Positions 39,621 to 51,271 of a stretch of DNA of 64,000 nucleotides are shown in pieces. Each line of letters begins with the position of its first letter. The first letter of the stretch is position 1. The position numbers and the translations under genes are program-made. A model generated the notes under the pieces. That model did not search any database. It was not told where the DNA came from and saw only the letters and a program-made list of their open reading frames with translations. The stretch is from Cordia subcordata (Eukaryota > Streptophyta > Magnoliopsida > Boraginales > Cordiaceae): positions 5,748,501-5,812,500 of the forward strand of contig JAPTOF010000001.1 of NCBI GenBank assembly GCA_028554755.1, given 5' to 3'.

Positions 39621-41032
39621 CTTTGTTCGTAACCTTTTAAGCAGTTAGTTATAAATCTTTAGCAGTAAAAGCACATCTAATGGACCTTTGCTGGTACTCC
39701 ATCTTGTAAATACTGCTTTGAACCGTGTTTGAGTTGCATGGTCTTGACAGTTATCTGTATATACAAACTTTGTATCAGTCTCCTTAATATTTTTCCTATC
39801 TAATGGTAATTCTATTTGTCAAATGTGACTTGTGAGGTGCTGATAGATGCCATAAAAGCTGCTTCAGCAAAAGTTGCAGCTAGCTGATTATTGTGTTTAA
39901 AGATGCATCTTTTCTGACTGTTGATTCGCTTCTTACAGGGTACATGTCGTCTTGACTATTATTGCTATGTTAACGAGAATTTAAAAGACTTTTCAAGGGT
40001 ATTTCTGCTGTAAAAAAATAAAAAAAAAAGTTTGCCATATGGATTGTTGTTCGGTGAATGGTGGGTGACGGAATCTTTACCTATTATGGGTAACTCTTTT
40101 AATTGGCTGTCACTCCCATCACCCCTCATGTACAAAGTCGAAAAACACAAAGGGGGCCCATCATTTTATAGGGCGTGGTCTTGAACGATGCTAGTTCTAA
40201 GAATTTTGCATCTACTCTATCTCATAGGATGTGATCTTAGGCGATACCGGTTCCAAGAATTTTACATCTATTATGAGTCTGTTTGAAATAGTCTTGTCTC
40301 AAATTTAAAATTTAATAAGTGTCTTGTATAAAATAAGTATCTAATATAATAAGATTGTTTGGTTTGTAAGTTGAAATATTGTTATAAATTAATTTGATAA
40401 TAATGTTATTAATTTTGAGTCATTGTATTTTAATTTTATAATTAAATAATAAAAATATAAATATTAATTAATTTTTATTTTTTTAATTTTAAATTTTTGA
40501 AATTTTTAATTTTTAACATTTTTTATTTTTAATTTTTTTAGCTTTTAAAATTTAAAATTTTTAATATTTGATTATTTATTTTTTTAATTTTAATTTCTAA
40601 ATTTTTAAAATTTTATTTTTAATTATTTTTAACTGATAACATATAAAATAAGATATAAGTATTCTACACTCAACTTATTTTTTATAACTGTAAATAAGAT
40701 ATCTTATAAATAATATCTTATAAATGTCTTATAATAAATTGATAATAAATAATTATACCTACATAAATTATCAAATAAAATAAGTGTCTTAAAATAAGAA
40801 CTAAATAAACGCAGCATATATATATATATCTTTTTTTTTCTTTTTCTTTTTTTTCATCTACTGAATATCCTGACTGCTCTCAGTCATTGAGGAATGCAGA
40901 AGGATAAGCATATATTAATAGGCACCAGTGGGTAATGTTGGGTAATAAATGCGAGCCACCCCCATGAATCCATCTCTAGTTATGTGGATAGTCCAAGCAT
41001 TAACATTTCTCGTTTTAGATAAGAATTAATAA
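39621..41032. other. Intergenic DNA downstream of the SirB1-type gene
   Basis: The first few hundred bases probably hold the 3' UTR. From about 40270 to 40815 the sequence is extremely AT-rich with repeated phrases such as 'aataagtgtctt' and 'aaaataagt' near both edges, which may be a decayed MITE. A phrase of type 'gagaatttaaaagactttt' at about 39975 recurs near 45285. I see no gene. Confidence 0.5.
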
Positions 41033-41786
41033 GGAAAATTTTTTCTTTTAACCCTATTTTTTTAATTGCTTCTAAAATTAACCCATTTTTGAAGGGGTAT
41101 GCAAAAATAGACTTTTCAAACTTTCAAAATTCGAGATCGAACTTCCAAAGTTCGATTATATTTTTTTGTCACTGTTTAAAAAATAATTAGCATTTATGTT
41201 CGAACTTTGAAAGTCCGAGTTCGAACTTTGAAAGTCCGCGTTCGAACTTTGAATGTCCCCGTTCGAACTTTCAAAGTTCGACTTTTGCATCGCATGCACC
41301 AAATCCAATTTACTTATCTTTAATAATAAAGCACATAATGATGAGTAGATTCCAAGTGCCATTTATGCTCCCTTCATTTAATGTTTATTTATAACTAACG
41401 TCTTGGAACTTAAAATATTATAAATAAAAAGCTAACAAGTTGCTCTTTCACGTTATGCCATAATAGCAAGACTACGGCCAAGAGAGTTGATGAAAGAGAC
41501 AAATTACATCTGAAGCAAAATACTTTGCTAGACAAATCTACATTATATCAAAGCTAATTGACTGGCGGTGGCATTTTGAAATTTGGGAGTTCAAAGTCGA
41601 ACTTTCAAAGTTCGAAAATATAAGTACTAATTTTTTTTTGAATGATAGCAAAGAAAAACATAATCAAACTTTCAAAGTTCGAATTTGAACTTCAGAAGTT
41701 CGAAAAGTTTATTTTTGCTAATCTCTTCAAAAGTGGGTTAATTTTGGAAGCAATTAAAAAAATAGAGTTAAAAGAAAAAATTTTCT
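41033..41786. mobile_element. Long-TIR MULE-like element, copy 1
   Basis: The left arm (from GGAAAATTTTTTCTTTTAAC at 41033) is the inverse complement of the right arm ending at 41786, over well beyond 100 bases. Shared blocks include TATTTTTTTAATTGCTTC, AAAATTAACCCA, TTTTGAAG and GCAAAAATA. Inside the left arm are three 21-bp repeats of type TTCGAACTTTGAAAGTCCGNG (41199-41261) plus a partial unit. The core (about 41285-41570) is unrelated DNA that I could not identify. It has the same ends as the element at 46710-47402 but a different core. No exact target-site duplication is visible; AGAATTAAT and AGAATAATC near the two edges are only similar. Confidence 0.75.
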
Positions 41787-44700
41787 AGAATAATCATTGT
41801 GTCTTTTCAGAAAAAAGAATTAAAAATGGCCAAATTGATCAAAAGATTTTTTGGTCCTTATTACACTATTTATATTTTCTCTCCTTATTACACTACTTAT
41901 ATTCTCTCTCCTCATTACACAACTCACATATCATTACACCACACACTCTTTCTCATCATTTATCTCACTTCAACAACTAAAACCCAAGAATCTCATATCA
42001 TACATCACACACTCTCTCTTCATTTCTCGCACTTGCATTTGCACTTTTTTTTTTTAATTTGGTTCAAAAAACCATGTTTTATTTCTCCAAAATTACACCA
42101 ATAAATTATATATGGATTTCACTCCAAAAAAATTATTTTTAAAATAAAATTAATTTACACAATTATCTATAAGCCATCATTAGGTTCAAATTTTGTTTTA
42201 TAAACCTTTACGTTAAAATATTATGAAAATAATTTAAGATTATAAAATGTTATTATAATTATAGCAGATTATGTATTAGATAATTGTTCTAACTTTATAT
42301 TATTATGAGAAGATTTTATATTTATTTCTTTCGATGTGATTTTTGTAATGATTGCTTAAGTAGAAAGATTGATAAAAGTATTGCATAACCAGTTTCTATG
42401 CATTATATGATTGAGAAATAAGTCACAAATTTGGAGTCATTGTTGTAAATAAAAAAAATGAAGCCTATGATATATTAGTGATATGGAAAACAATAACTAA
42501 CTAAAATACTTTTTTAGTATAAAATATTATAATAAAGAAAAAAATAAAAGGTTAGAGTAGAGGAAAAAGAGACATAAGAATATGATGGAGAAAAAAGGAT
42601 AAGATATAAGAATATATTATAAAGAGAAAAAATGATATTATAAAAATAACTAAGATAATTATTAAATAAATTAAGAATTCCTAGAATTTTACTCATAACA
42701 AAAATTCAAAGTTTCAAAACTGAAAAACAAAGAAAGAAGATTAAGATAAATATTTGGAAAAAAATTACTCTTAATAATTGTGTCAATGTCATGCCTTAAA
42801 ATATTCACCTACTAACAAGAAAAGACCATTAAGGAAAAATTCTATATAAAACTATCTTGCAAAAAAAATGAATATAATATAATCTTCTCTATTATGATTA
42901 ATTTGTAAATTTGAAGCACAAGCACAAAATCACACAAGCAAACAATTTTTTTTTTATGGGGAGGGGGGAGGGGGGAGGCGGGGGAGAGGAGCAAAGTAAA
43001 ATTTTCTCTTTAATTAAATATATAAAAAAATTTAGAGCTTAGGGGACTGTAGTAACCAGATCTCCCTTAGCTTCACTCTTGTATGAGAGACTGTTTTTCT
43101 AAGTAATAAAATTAATAAATAGTTTTTAATAGGTCAAATATACCAAAAAAAAAAACTAGTTTTATGTGTTATCAAATAAAATTGAGTGTTTCAAGTTTAA
43201 AATGTTTAACTAATCTCTAATTAAAGAAGGAACAAACTATCAATAATTAGAGGTAGAAGTTGCCATCTTTCATTTAGGGACAGCTATTTCCATCTCTTCT
43301 TCTCTCCACCTTGCTCTATATACATATGCATATACATACTTTTTTTTTGAAAAAACATTATAATAGATATATTTAGAATAACTAAAACAAGAGAAATTAT
43401 AACAATTGCCTTATAATTTTAACTACAAATATCAATGATTATTGATAATAATATTTTTCGTACAAAAACAAAAAATACTAAATCTATAATTCTAATTTTC
43501 AAATAATTTAACTTTTGATATTAATAATTGAAAATAAAGTTTACATTAAACACATGCCGGATCATGAATTAATGATTGCTTTCAAAGCTTTTAAACTTTT
43601 TTCTTTTTAGATACAATTGAAAAAAGACGAACAATGTTGATTCTAGTTACAGTGATATATCATTGTATATAATTTAAATATGGTCTTTTCCATCACCAAG
43701 CATATAAAATTAAGAAAAATACATATATTAATAAATATTGATAATAATTTTTTATTTGTAGCATTGGTAATTATGAACTTATAATTTTGTTTAAATATAA
43801 ACAATTCTAAGTTTTAAAAAATAACTTTATGATGATGATTATTTTTTCTAAATAAAGTGTTTAAATCTTTTTTATTGGACAAATATAACAATTGTCTTCT
43901 ACTAAATGATGTATCTAGTCATAGGTGACTTTTTTTTTTTGTTCTCAAAGCATAGCTACAAGATTAAAAAAAAGTATAGATGAAAATTATAAATAAGTAA
44001 GAACAACAATGTTGTCTCTCCATGTTAAAAAGGTATTTGTAGTTTCTATTTCTCTCTCTTTTTTTAAAAGAACTTTTTATACAATAATTCTTTTACTTTA
44101 AATTTTTTGCTATATTATAATTTCTAATTTTTTCTTACCAGATATATATTTTTTTGAAGAAGTATTGACAAAAATCACTTTTTTTTATTTTACAAAAATA
44201 AATCTTATATTATTAATTGTTTGATTTTTCAATCTCTCAAATCATAACAATATTGTTTGTTTAAAAATAAATTTTAATTATTAACTATATAAATTATACA
44301 TATTGCTACGTTTATAACAATATTTTTCCCAAGTTTACGAAAACAATCTTCCTTGCTTATGTGTTATAAATACTGAGATTTTTTATATCATTCATTGATT
44401 GAACCAAAACCTATAGATATTGTTTTAATTATCTTTATAATTTTTTAACCTTTTTATAATAATATTATTTGGTTTAAAAAATAAAATTTAATAATCCACC
44501 ACGTAACTTTTATGATGAATGAACTATGTTGGCGTATACATAAATATATCTTTTCTTGGGTGAAACGTTAACACATCTATTTCACATAGGACTTTTTCAT
44601 ATCAACATGACTACTAATTAAATTTAGTTTTAGGGTCAAATTATATCTTATATATAAGTTTTGCTTAAAAATAATTTTATCTCTCATCCTTATCTCTTTA

Positions 44701-45906
44701 TCTCTTGAATGGTTAGAAACATAATATATTTTATCATTTAAGAGAAATTGTTCTTGTATATAGGATTAGATGATGATCATCCTTCAATTATGTGTTTTAA
44801 CTTATTAAATAAGATGTGCTTTTTAATAATAATTTTATTTTACAAATTAATATTTACTGGTCAATGTATTAGAAATAATGGTAATTATGGTAGTAGTTGA
44901 AAAATCTTACTTTTTCCATTAAAGGTAGATTAGATATTACGTATATCAAATATAACAAAATTACAATCCTATCTCCTTTTGGCTATTTTTGGCTAAGTTT
45001 TTTTGAGCCACAAATTTTTTTCCTTTTGGAAAATGTGGAAGACAGAAGATACCTTTTGGCTTGTAAAGATTCCATTAATGGTATCAGGCGTCGGAAATTG
45101 GGTTTGAGCATTGCCATCTATACTTTTTTTGAGGGAGGACGTATACCTATTAATCTCCTTAGCTTGTTTTTTCTTAAATTCACATAAATTTTCTATTGAA
45201 TTTGTATTTTGCTTTTGAATTTGTCTGAATCTAATAAAGTGGTAAATTTCAAATGTAGTTTTACAGTCTTAATACTATCTTAATGAGAATTTAAAAGACT
45301 TTTTAAGAGAATTTCTGTCAAAAACAAAGAGTTAGATAGCCATTGAAAACCATTAAAATTAAATTGGATATTCCACTAGATTTTAAATGTTCAATAGCCG
45401 ACTAGGTTTCAAATAATCTGTTATTCTTAATGATTTTATTTTTCAAATGTTCATGTCAAAGCTCTAGAAGAATAATCCATTGAGTAGGGGTGACTCATTG
45501 AACAAAAAAGAGTAGAAGAGAGGTTTCATCAGAATAATTATTTATTTTAATTTTAATTTAGGGTTTTCTCTTTTTCTTTTTTTTTTGTGTGTATGTGTAT
45601 GTGTGTGTGTGAGAGAGAGAGGGGTTGTGGGGAGAAATGACAAGAAGATATTAGAACATCAATTGGGAAGAGATGATGGAGGCAGGGGTTCATTTTAGCC
45701 ACGATATTAGGAAATGGAATCCGAAAATGGCATCTTATATCTCTGCAAAGTATAAAGGTATTCATATTATAAATCTTACTGGAATTGCTTGTTTTTTTAT
45801 CTAAAACTTTTGATTTGGTTTTTGACGTAACAAGTAGGGGAAAACAATTTCTAATTATTGATACAAAAAATAAAGCAATTGATTCAGCAGTACGGGCGGC
45901 AGTAAG
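41787..45906. other. Very AT-rich gene-less stretch
   Basis: I find no supported coding region or RNA gene across these 4.1 kb. Noticeable items are repeated 'attacactatttatattct' type phrases at 41866-41915, a G-rich tract at 42957-42990, and numerous A- and T-runs. The open frame at 44897-45187 (96 codons) has no recognised motif. The composition suggests old, decayed transposon DNA. Confidence 0.6.
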
Positions 45907-46212
45907 GGGATTCTTGAAACGAGCATGAAGAAAACAATACTTCTTTATCTTTTGAACTGTTCTACCAAATCAGTTACTTAAGATCCTTGGTCTTTACCTA
46001 GACTCGATGCAAAAAAAGGGGATCACTTCTTATAGACGCATTGAGAATGATTATGATCTTGTTCATAACCTATTAGAAATAGAAACCGCTCTGATGGGAT
46101 CTTCACAGATGAAAAAAGATTGCAATTAGTTTGATGATGATAGAGTGACATTGCTTCTTTGGCCCGAATCGAGGAATCCTTTGGATATCATGCAAAACGG
46201 ATCTTGTTCAAA
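45907..46212 (+). pseudogene. ycf2: Nuclear copy of part of plastid ycf2 (NUPT), decayed
   Basis: The translation follows a stretch of the chloroplast Ycf2 protein: [16 protein letters not shown], then DPWSLP, then after a one-base shift in an A-run [33 protein letters not shown], a TAG stop, [16 protein letters not shown] and [10 protein letters not shown]. From memory of Ycf2 these occur in this order within its C-terminal half. One stop in each segment (TAA after SVT; TAG after DCN) and the frameshift show it is not functional. The flanks are nuclear AT-rich DNA, so this is a transferred plastid fragment of about 300 bp. Confidence 0.85.
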
Positions 46213-46709
46213 TAAATGTCCGTATATAAATACATTTCAAATCTCAAGAAGTGCATTTGTTGGAAAAACTTTTTTTTCACCACACTCGACTTGATAAGGA
46301 TTAATTTGAAGTCTAACATGACTTGAGGATATCGTAGCTCAAAGCAAAAATACATTCATTAAAAGATTCTAAGAACTAAGGGAGGCCATTGCCCCTACTC
46401 CCCGCCCTCACAACTCCGCCATTGCTTATATATAGATCCTTACGTGCAAGCAACTATTTATTGAACTAACATATAGTGAATGTAATGACAATGAAAGAAC
46501 TTGAATTTAGAACCTCCTAATTTTTTTTGGTACCATTCAAATGACCTCTCATTCTAACATACAATCAAACATTTTAAGCTACATACGTAACAATCGGACT
46601 TATAATTAGTGAACCTCGTGTATCTAACATGACCATTGATAACAATTATGGAACTTTGTAAAGTTTTAAGGAATGACACCCACCAACATTTGTAGAAAAA
46701 AAAAAAGGA

Positions 46710-47402
46710 GGAAATTTCCTTTTTTTTTCTTAGCCCTATTTTTTTAATTGCTTTTAAAATTAACTTACTTTTGAAGGGGTTTGCAAAAATAGACTTTTCA
46801 AACTCCCAAATTCGAGATCAAACCTCTGAAGTTTGAATCCAAACTTTGAAAGTTTGACTATATTTCTTTTGTCAACATTCAAAAATATGTTTTCGAACTT
46901 TCAAAGTTCGAACTTGAAGTTTGGAAGTTCGAAGAATCCTGTAAATCGAACTTTGAATTTTCAAAGACTCAAATATGAAAAAACTGTAAAGAAGGCTTAT
47001 AAGCTCGACGCAAGGCAGAAGTGCATAGTCAGTGTATGCCAGCCAGGAAGCAAATCTACTGGGAACCCCAAGAACAAGAACAGCAAGAATGGGAACTTGA
47101 GGCTGTTGTGCGAGTGTGCACCTATGACCTACATAATAGAACAAGTTGATGGCAAAGCAAGTAATGTGTTTTCTTGATCTGGGTTGTTTCAAAGTTCGAA
47201 AACATAAATACTAATTTTTTTTGAATGATGGCAAAATAATAATAATAATAATAATAATAATCGAAGACGAAATTCAAATTCGAACTTCTTAAGTTCGATC
47301 TCGAATTTTGAAAGTTTGAAAAGTTTATTTTTGTAAATATCTTCAAAAGTGGGTTAATTTTAAAAGCAATTAAAAAAATAAAGTTAAGAAAAAAAAATCT
47401 CC
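46710..47402. mobile_element. Long-TIR MULE-like element, copy 2, carrying gene fragments (Pack-MULE type)
   Basis: The 693-bp element starts GGAAATTTCC and its right end reads inward GGAGATTTTT. The two arms are inverse complements with the same blocks as the element at 41033 (TATTTTTTTAATTGCTT, AAAATTAAC, TTTTGAAG). It is flanked by AAAAAAAGGA on both sides (46700-46709 and 47403-47412), a 10-bp direct repeat of low complexity, which fits Mutator-type insertion. Between the arms, about 46990-47180 is not repeat DNA but a coding fragment listed separately. An AAT microsatellite at 47235-47261 lies inside the right part. Confidence 0.8.
46990..47177 (+). pseudogene. Captured, fused fragments of chloroplast fructose-1,6-bisphosphatase
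   Basis: In one open frame the segment reads LDARQKCIVSVCQPGSK, a short linker, then KNSKNGNLRLLCECAPM, TYIIEQVDGKASN and a stop at 47175-47177. Plant chloroplast FBPase has a CIVNVCQPG-type motif in its middle and a KSKNGKLRLLYECAPMSF..EQAGGK type motif near its C-terminus, about 130 residues further on. Here the two are joined with everything between missing. FBPase hydrolyses fructose-1,6-bisphosphate in the Calvin cycle, but this fragment lacks most of the fold and cannot be an enzyme. It lies between the arms of the MULE-like element, which is how Pack-MULEs carry gene pieces. The similarity was judged from memory, not by search. Confidence 0.7.
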
Positions 47403-47519
47403 AAAAAAAGGACATGCGGCAAAAACTGTATGTATCATGATTTCGATAGTTTAATGAGAGCCTCAGAATTCAGACAATGCCACCCCACAACACCCCAATG
47501 CCATTTATTACAAATTTAT

Positions 47520-47772
47520 GTTCTGTTTGTTATATTTTTATTTTAAGATATTTATTCTATTGAAATGAGAGTACGTCTTATAAGATTTAAGAAATTTTAT
47601 TATATATCTTATAAAAATTCAAAACAAAACTATATTTTTTATCTTATAAGAAATAAATAATCCATCTTATCTTATTTTTATGATTATAAAATGCTTGATA
47701 CATATAAAAGATATATCTAAATTTTAATAAGATAAATATCTTAAAATAAAATCATTCCAAACACAATATTAG
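47520..47772. repeat. MITE-like AT-rich element
   Basis: The left end (GTTTGTTAT, then TTTTATTTTAAGATATTTAT) matches the inverse complement of the right end (GTTTGGAAT, then TTTTATTTTAAGATATTTAT) over about 45 bases. The middle has further short palindromes of type TCTTATAAGA. There is no coding content. It lies about 0.8 kb upstream of the carotenoid dioxygenase start. Confidence 0.6.
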
Positions 47773-48586
47773 TCTCCCCTGCGGAGAAACTACAGTTTCA
47801 CCATTTCCAGTCATGAATGGAATATAATAGTGTAGCCGCCTAATCCTTTTTCGTCTTTCAGTTCTTCTCTTGAAAATTATCCTTTAAATAGCTGCTCCTT
47901 TGTCGGTAACTGTATTAGTTGATATAACCCTATAATTATAATTAATTATAATATTTATGTTTTACAGGGGTAAAATTTGGGAAAAAAAAGAAAAAGAATT
48001 GGTCTGCTTGATGACCTCTTCTCTTGATCTTTTGCCGAGTGATACGAATTAACCACCCATCTTAAAGCTTATGAATATTTATTATCATTCCATTAGTACA
48101 ATTTAGTTTTTCAGGATATGATTGTTATAATTATGTGTTTAATTAGATTGACATTTTATTAGAGAAAAGGAAAAAAAAAAAAATAAGACAAGCATAGAAA
48201 CCTTGTAGAAACGCATTTCTGAGGCACCAAAATTTTGAACTTACAAAAAGAACTGCCTTTCTTTTCTTTTCATTTCTTTTTTTTGGGAAAAAAAATTCTC
48301 TTTTGTCTAAAAGTCAATTGAAGCAGGCGCTAAATCTATTGATCTGAATTGAGCCGCAGTAGCTCTCAATATCCATTCATTACGCAAGTGAGGAAGTTTG
48401 GGATGATGAATTTGTCACATTCTTCTGTCTGGTGGAGAGTAGAGACTTGCACTCTACAAATTAATAAGCTAATGACTCGTTAATTATGCACTAACCTTCA
48501 ACTCTGAACCATCTCTCATTAAAAACTTTGCAGAGAGCAAAATCCTTTCTCTACTCCAAGAAGAGAATCAAGATCAAACAACCTCA

Positions 48587-51271
48587 ATGGATGCCTTCTC
48601 TTCCTCTTTCATTTCCTCGCTAAATCTCATCACCGCACCTCCATCACACTACAAACCTCTCCCAAACATCTCCTCAGTAAGAATTGAAGAAAACCCAAAA
48701 ACTACAAACACAAAACTATCAACAAAGAGTACTAAACAACTTGCTCAGAGCAAGCCATCTGCAGCAGCACCAAGAGCTGCAAATCAACCATCATTGCTCA
48801 CCACCATCTTCAATGCGATTGATGACTTCTTAAACACCTACATTGACCCCCCACGCCGCCCCTCGCTTGATCCCAAACACGTCCTCTCCGGGAACTTTGC
48901 ACCAGTGTCTGATGAGCTTCCTCCGACTGAGTGTCAAGTACTGGAAGGCTCTCTTCCGGCAACCCTGGACGGGGCGTACATCCGCAACGGCCCCAATCCT
49001 CAGTTCCACCCCCGAGGGCCTTACCATCTCTTTGACGGCGATGGTATGCTTCATTGCATCAGAATCCATCAGGGCAGAGCCACACTATGCAGCCGCTATG
49101 TCAAGACTTACAAGTACACGGTTGAACGCGAAGCCGGCTCGCCTATCTTCCCCAATGCCTTCTCTGTATTCTGCGGCCTCACAGCTTCTGCGGCGCGTGT
49201 TGTGCTATTTGCTGCCAGAGTGCTAACAGGACAGTATGATCTTGCCAATGGCATTGGCCTTGCAAATACTAGCTTAGCACTATTTAGTGGAAATTTATTC
49301 GCTTTAGGCGAGTCTGATCTTCCTTACATAGTTAAAATCTGTCCTGATGGAGATGTTATCACTCTGGGCCGCCATGATTTCGACGGAAAGCTTGAAATGT
49401 GCATGACAGCACACCCGAAAATCGATCCAGACACTGGAGAAGCCTTCGCATTTAGATGCGCTCCAATGCCTCCATTTCTAACCTTCTTCAGGGTCCGCCC
49501 CGATGGCCAAAAACACTCTGATGTCCCAATTTTCTCCATTAAAAAACCATCTTTTTTGCATGACTTTGCAATCACAAAAAAGTACGCAATTTTCCCGGAC
49601 ATCCAAATTAAAATGGACCCTATTGAGTTGATATCTGGAGGGTCTCCGGTCAGTGCTGATCCGGCAAAAGTGCCGCGTCTCGGCGTGATTCCGTTGTATG
49701 CTAAAGATGAATCTGAAATGGAATGGTTTGAAGTTCCAGGGTTCAATATATTTCATGCAATTAACGCCTGGGATGAAGATGATGGCAATACGATTTCCAT
49801 GGTTGCGCCTAACGTAAACCCGATTGAGCATTCTCTAGAGCGCATGGATCTGATCCATGCGTCCATGGAGAAGATTAGGATTGATCTCAGGACAGGGATG
49901 GTCTCCAGGCAGCCTTTGTCCACAAGAAACCTGGATTTTGCTGTGATCAATCCAGCCTATGTTGGCAAGAAGAACAAGTACGTATTGTCCCAAAATTGGA
50001 TTTTTTCCCCCCTCACAGTTTAATATTCAATGGCCTAATGACAAAAATCTAAATACTATAGCTCGTTAATTAGTTAAATTTAATTAATTGGTACAGAATA
50101 TTTAAATATGATATCGTAATAATATATAGTAGTGTATGCAACCTAATCAACTTATTCAAACTAAAATTTTTAAATAGATGGTAGCAATAATAAGTAACCC
50201 AAATTGTTACTCGTTGTGCTCATACAATTTTAATTAATAAATTTAAATTATTATAAGGTAATTGAATGGCATCATACCCTCTATGTTTACCATAAATATG
50301 CATTAATTATTATGGAATAGACGCAAATCTCCATTTTAAAAATATATGTGTTACACATTTGGAGATTAAAGAGAAGTTCAGTGTCAACTTTAAAGCTACA
50401 AGGTAACATATACGACAAACCATAAAAGGTAGGATACTACTTACCCTTGATAAACAATATGAACCGATGGACACGAAATGGAGCGTAAAATATGGTCTCG
50501 TGGGCTAATTTGGGGGTGTAGAATGTTTCCTAGGGATTCCTAGTGGTACTTAGAAATTGTGTTCGATCTCTTATCCCTACTTTAGGTTAAGTGCTTAGAC
50601 TTATCTCATGGTTGGATTGTGGGGTTGGTCATTTCCACAAGAAGCAAGAAAAAAGGAAAAAAAAAAAAAACCTTAGAATCCAGGGAACTTCATTTCTTAT
50701 CCGCAAAGTCACATTCCATATTTTTGGTTTCCCTTCAATCAACGACTTTCCTGCTGTCAAATTCCAACATCAGACCACCTTACGTAGCTTCACATTCAGT
50801 TTTCAACTCATCATCAACATGCATCTTCTGTCGTTTTATAATTAAAATTAAATTGATTTTTCATTCCAGCAATCTGAGATTTCATCCTCAATTCATATAT
50901 GCAGGTACGTCTATTCAGCAGTAGGGGACCCTCTACCAAAGGTAGCAGGGTTGGTAAAGTTAGACGTATCGTTGTCGGAAGAAGACCACTGGCGACGTGA
51001 TTGTGTGGTGGCTAGCCGGATGTACGGCCCAGGGTGCTACGGAGGCGAGCCATTCTTCGTGGCCAAGGACCCTGATAATCCAGACGCCGACGAAGATGAT
51101 GGCTATGTGGTTTCCTATGTGCATAATGAGAACACTGGAGAGTCAAGTTCCTTGGTAATGGATGCAAAGTCACCCAATCTTGAAACCGTCGCTGCTATTA
51201 AGCTGCCCCGCCGCGTGCCTTATGGCTTCCACGGATTATTCATCAGAGAAAGTATTCTCAACTATTTGTAG
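48587..51271 (+). CDS. CCD4: Carotenoid cleavage dioxygenase 4, two exons, 585 residues
   Basis: CCD4 enzymes cut the double bonds of cyclic carotenoids in plastids (plastoglobules), giving apocarotenoids such as ionones, and control carotenoid loss in petals, fruits and seeds. Exon 1 is 48587-49977 and exon 2 is 50905-51271; the 927-bp intron has donor GTACGT and acceptor ATATGCAG. The joined frame reads GKKNK/YVYSAVGDP, as expected for the family. Residues 1-70 are Ser/Thr/Lys-rich, like a transit peptide. Family landmarks follow: RNGPNPQF, HLFDGDGMLH, LHDFAIT, FHAINAWDE, RMYGPGCYGGEPFF, and a C-terminus of type RRVPYGFHGLF. The four histidines that bind the catalytic iron are all present (His276, His325, His390, His573). 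Length and intron position fit CCD4 rather than CCD1, CCD7, CCD8 or NCED. No defect is seen, so this should be active. Confidence 0.96.

Noticed and set aside
44897..45187. 96-codon open frame in the AT-rich desert
   Set aside because: Its composition is biased to Phe/Leu/Ile from T-runs; no domain, no plausible exon neighbours.
48587..50023. A complete 478-residue dioxygenase in one exon
   Set aside because: The last 14 residues come from reading into the intron; splicing at 49977/49978 to 50905 restores the conserved YVYSAVGDP continuation and the fourth iron-binding histidine.
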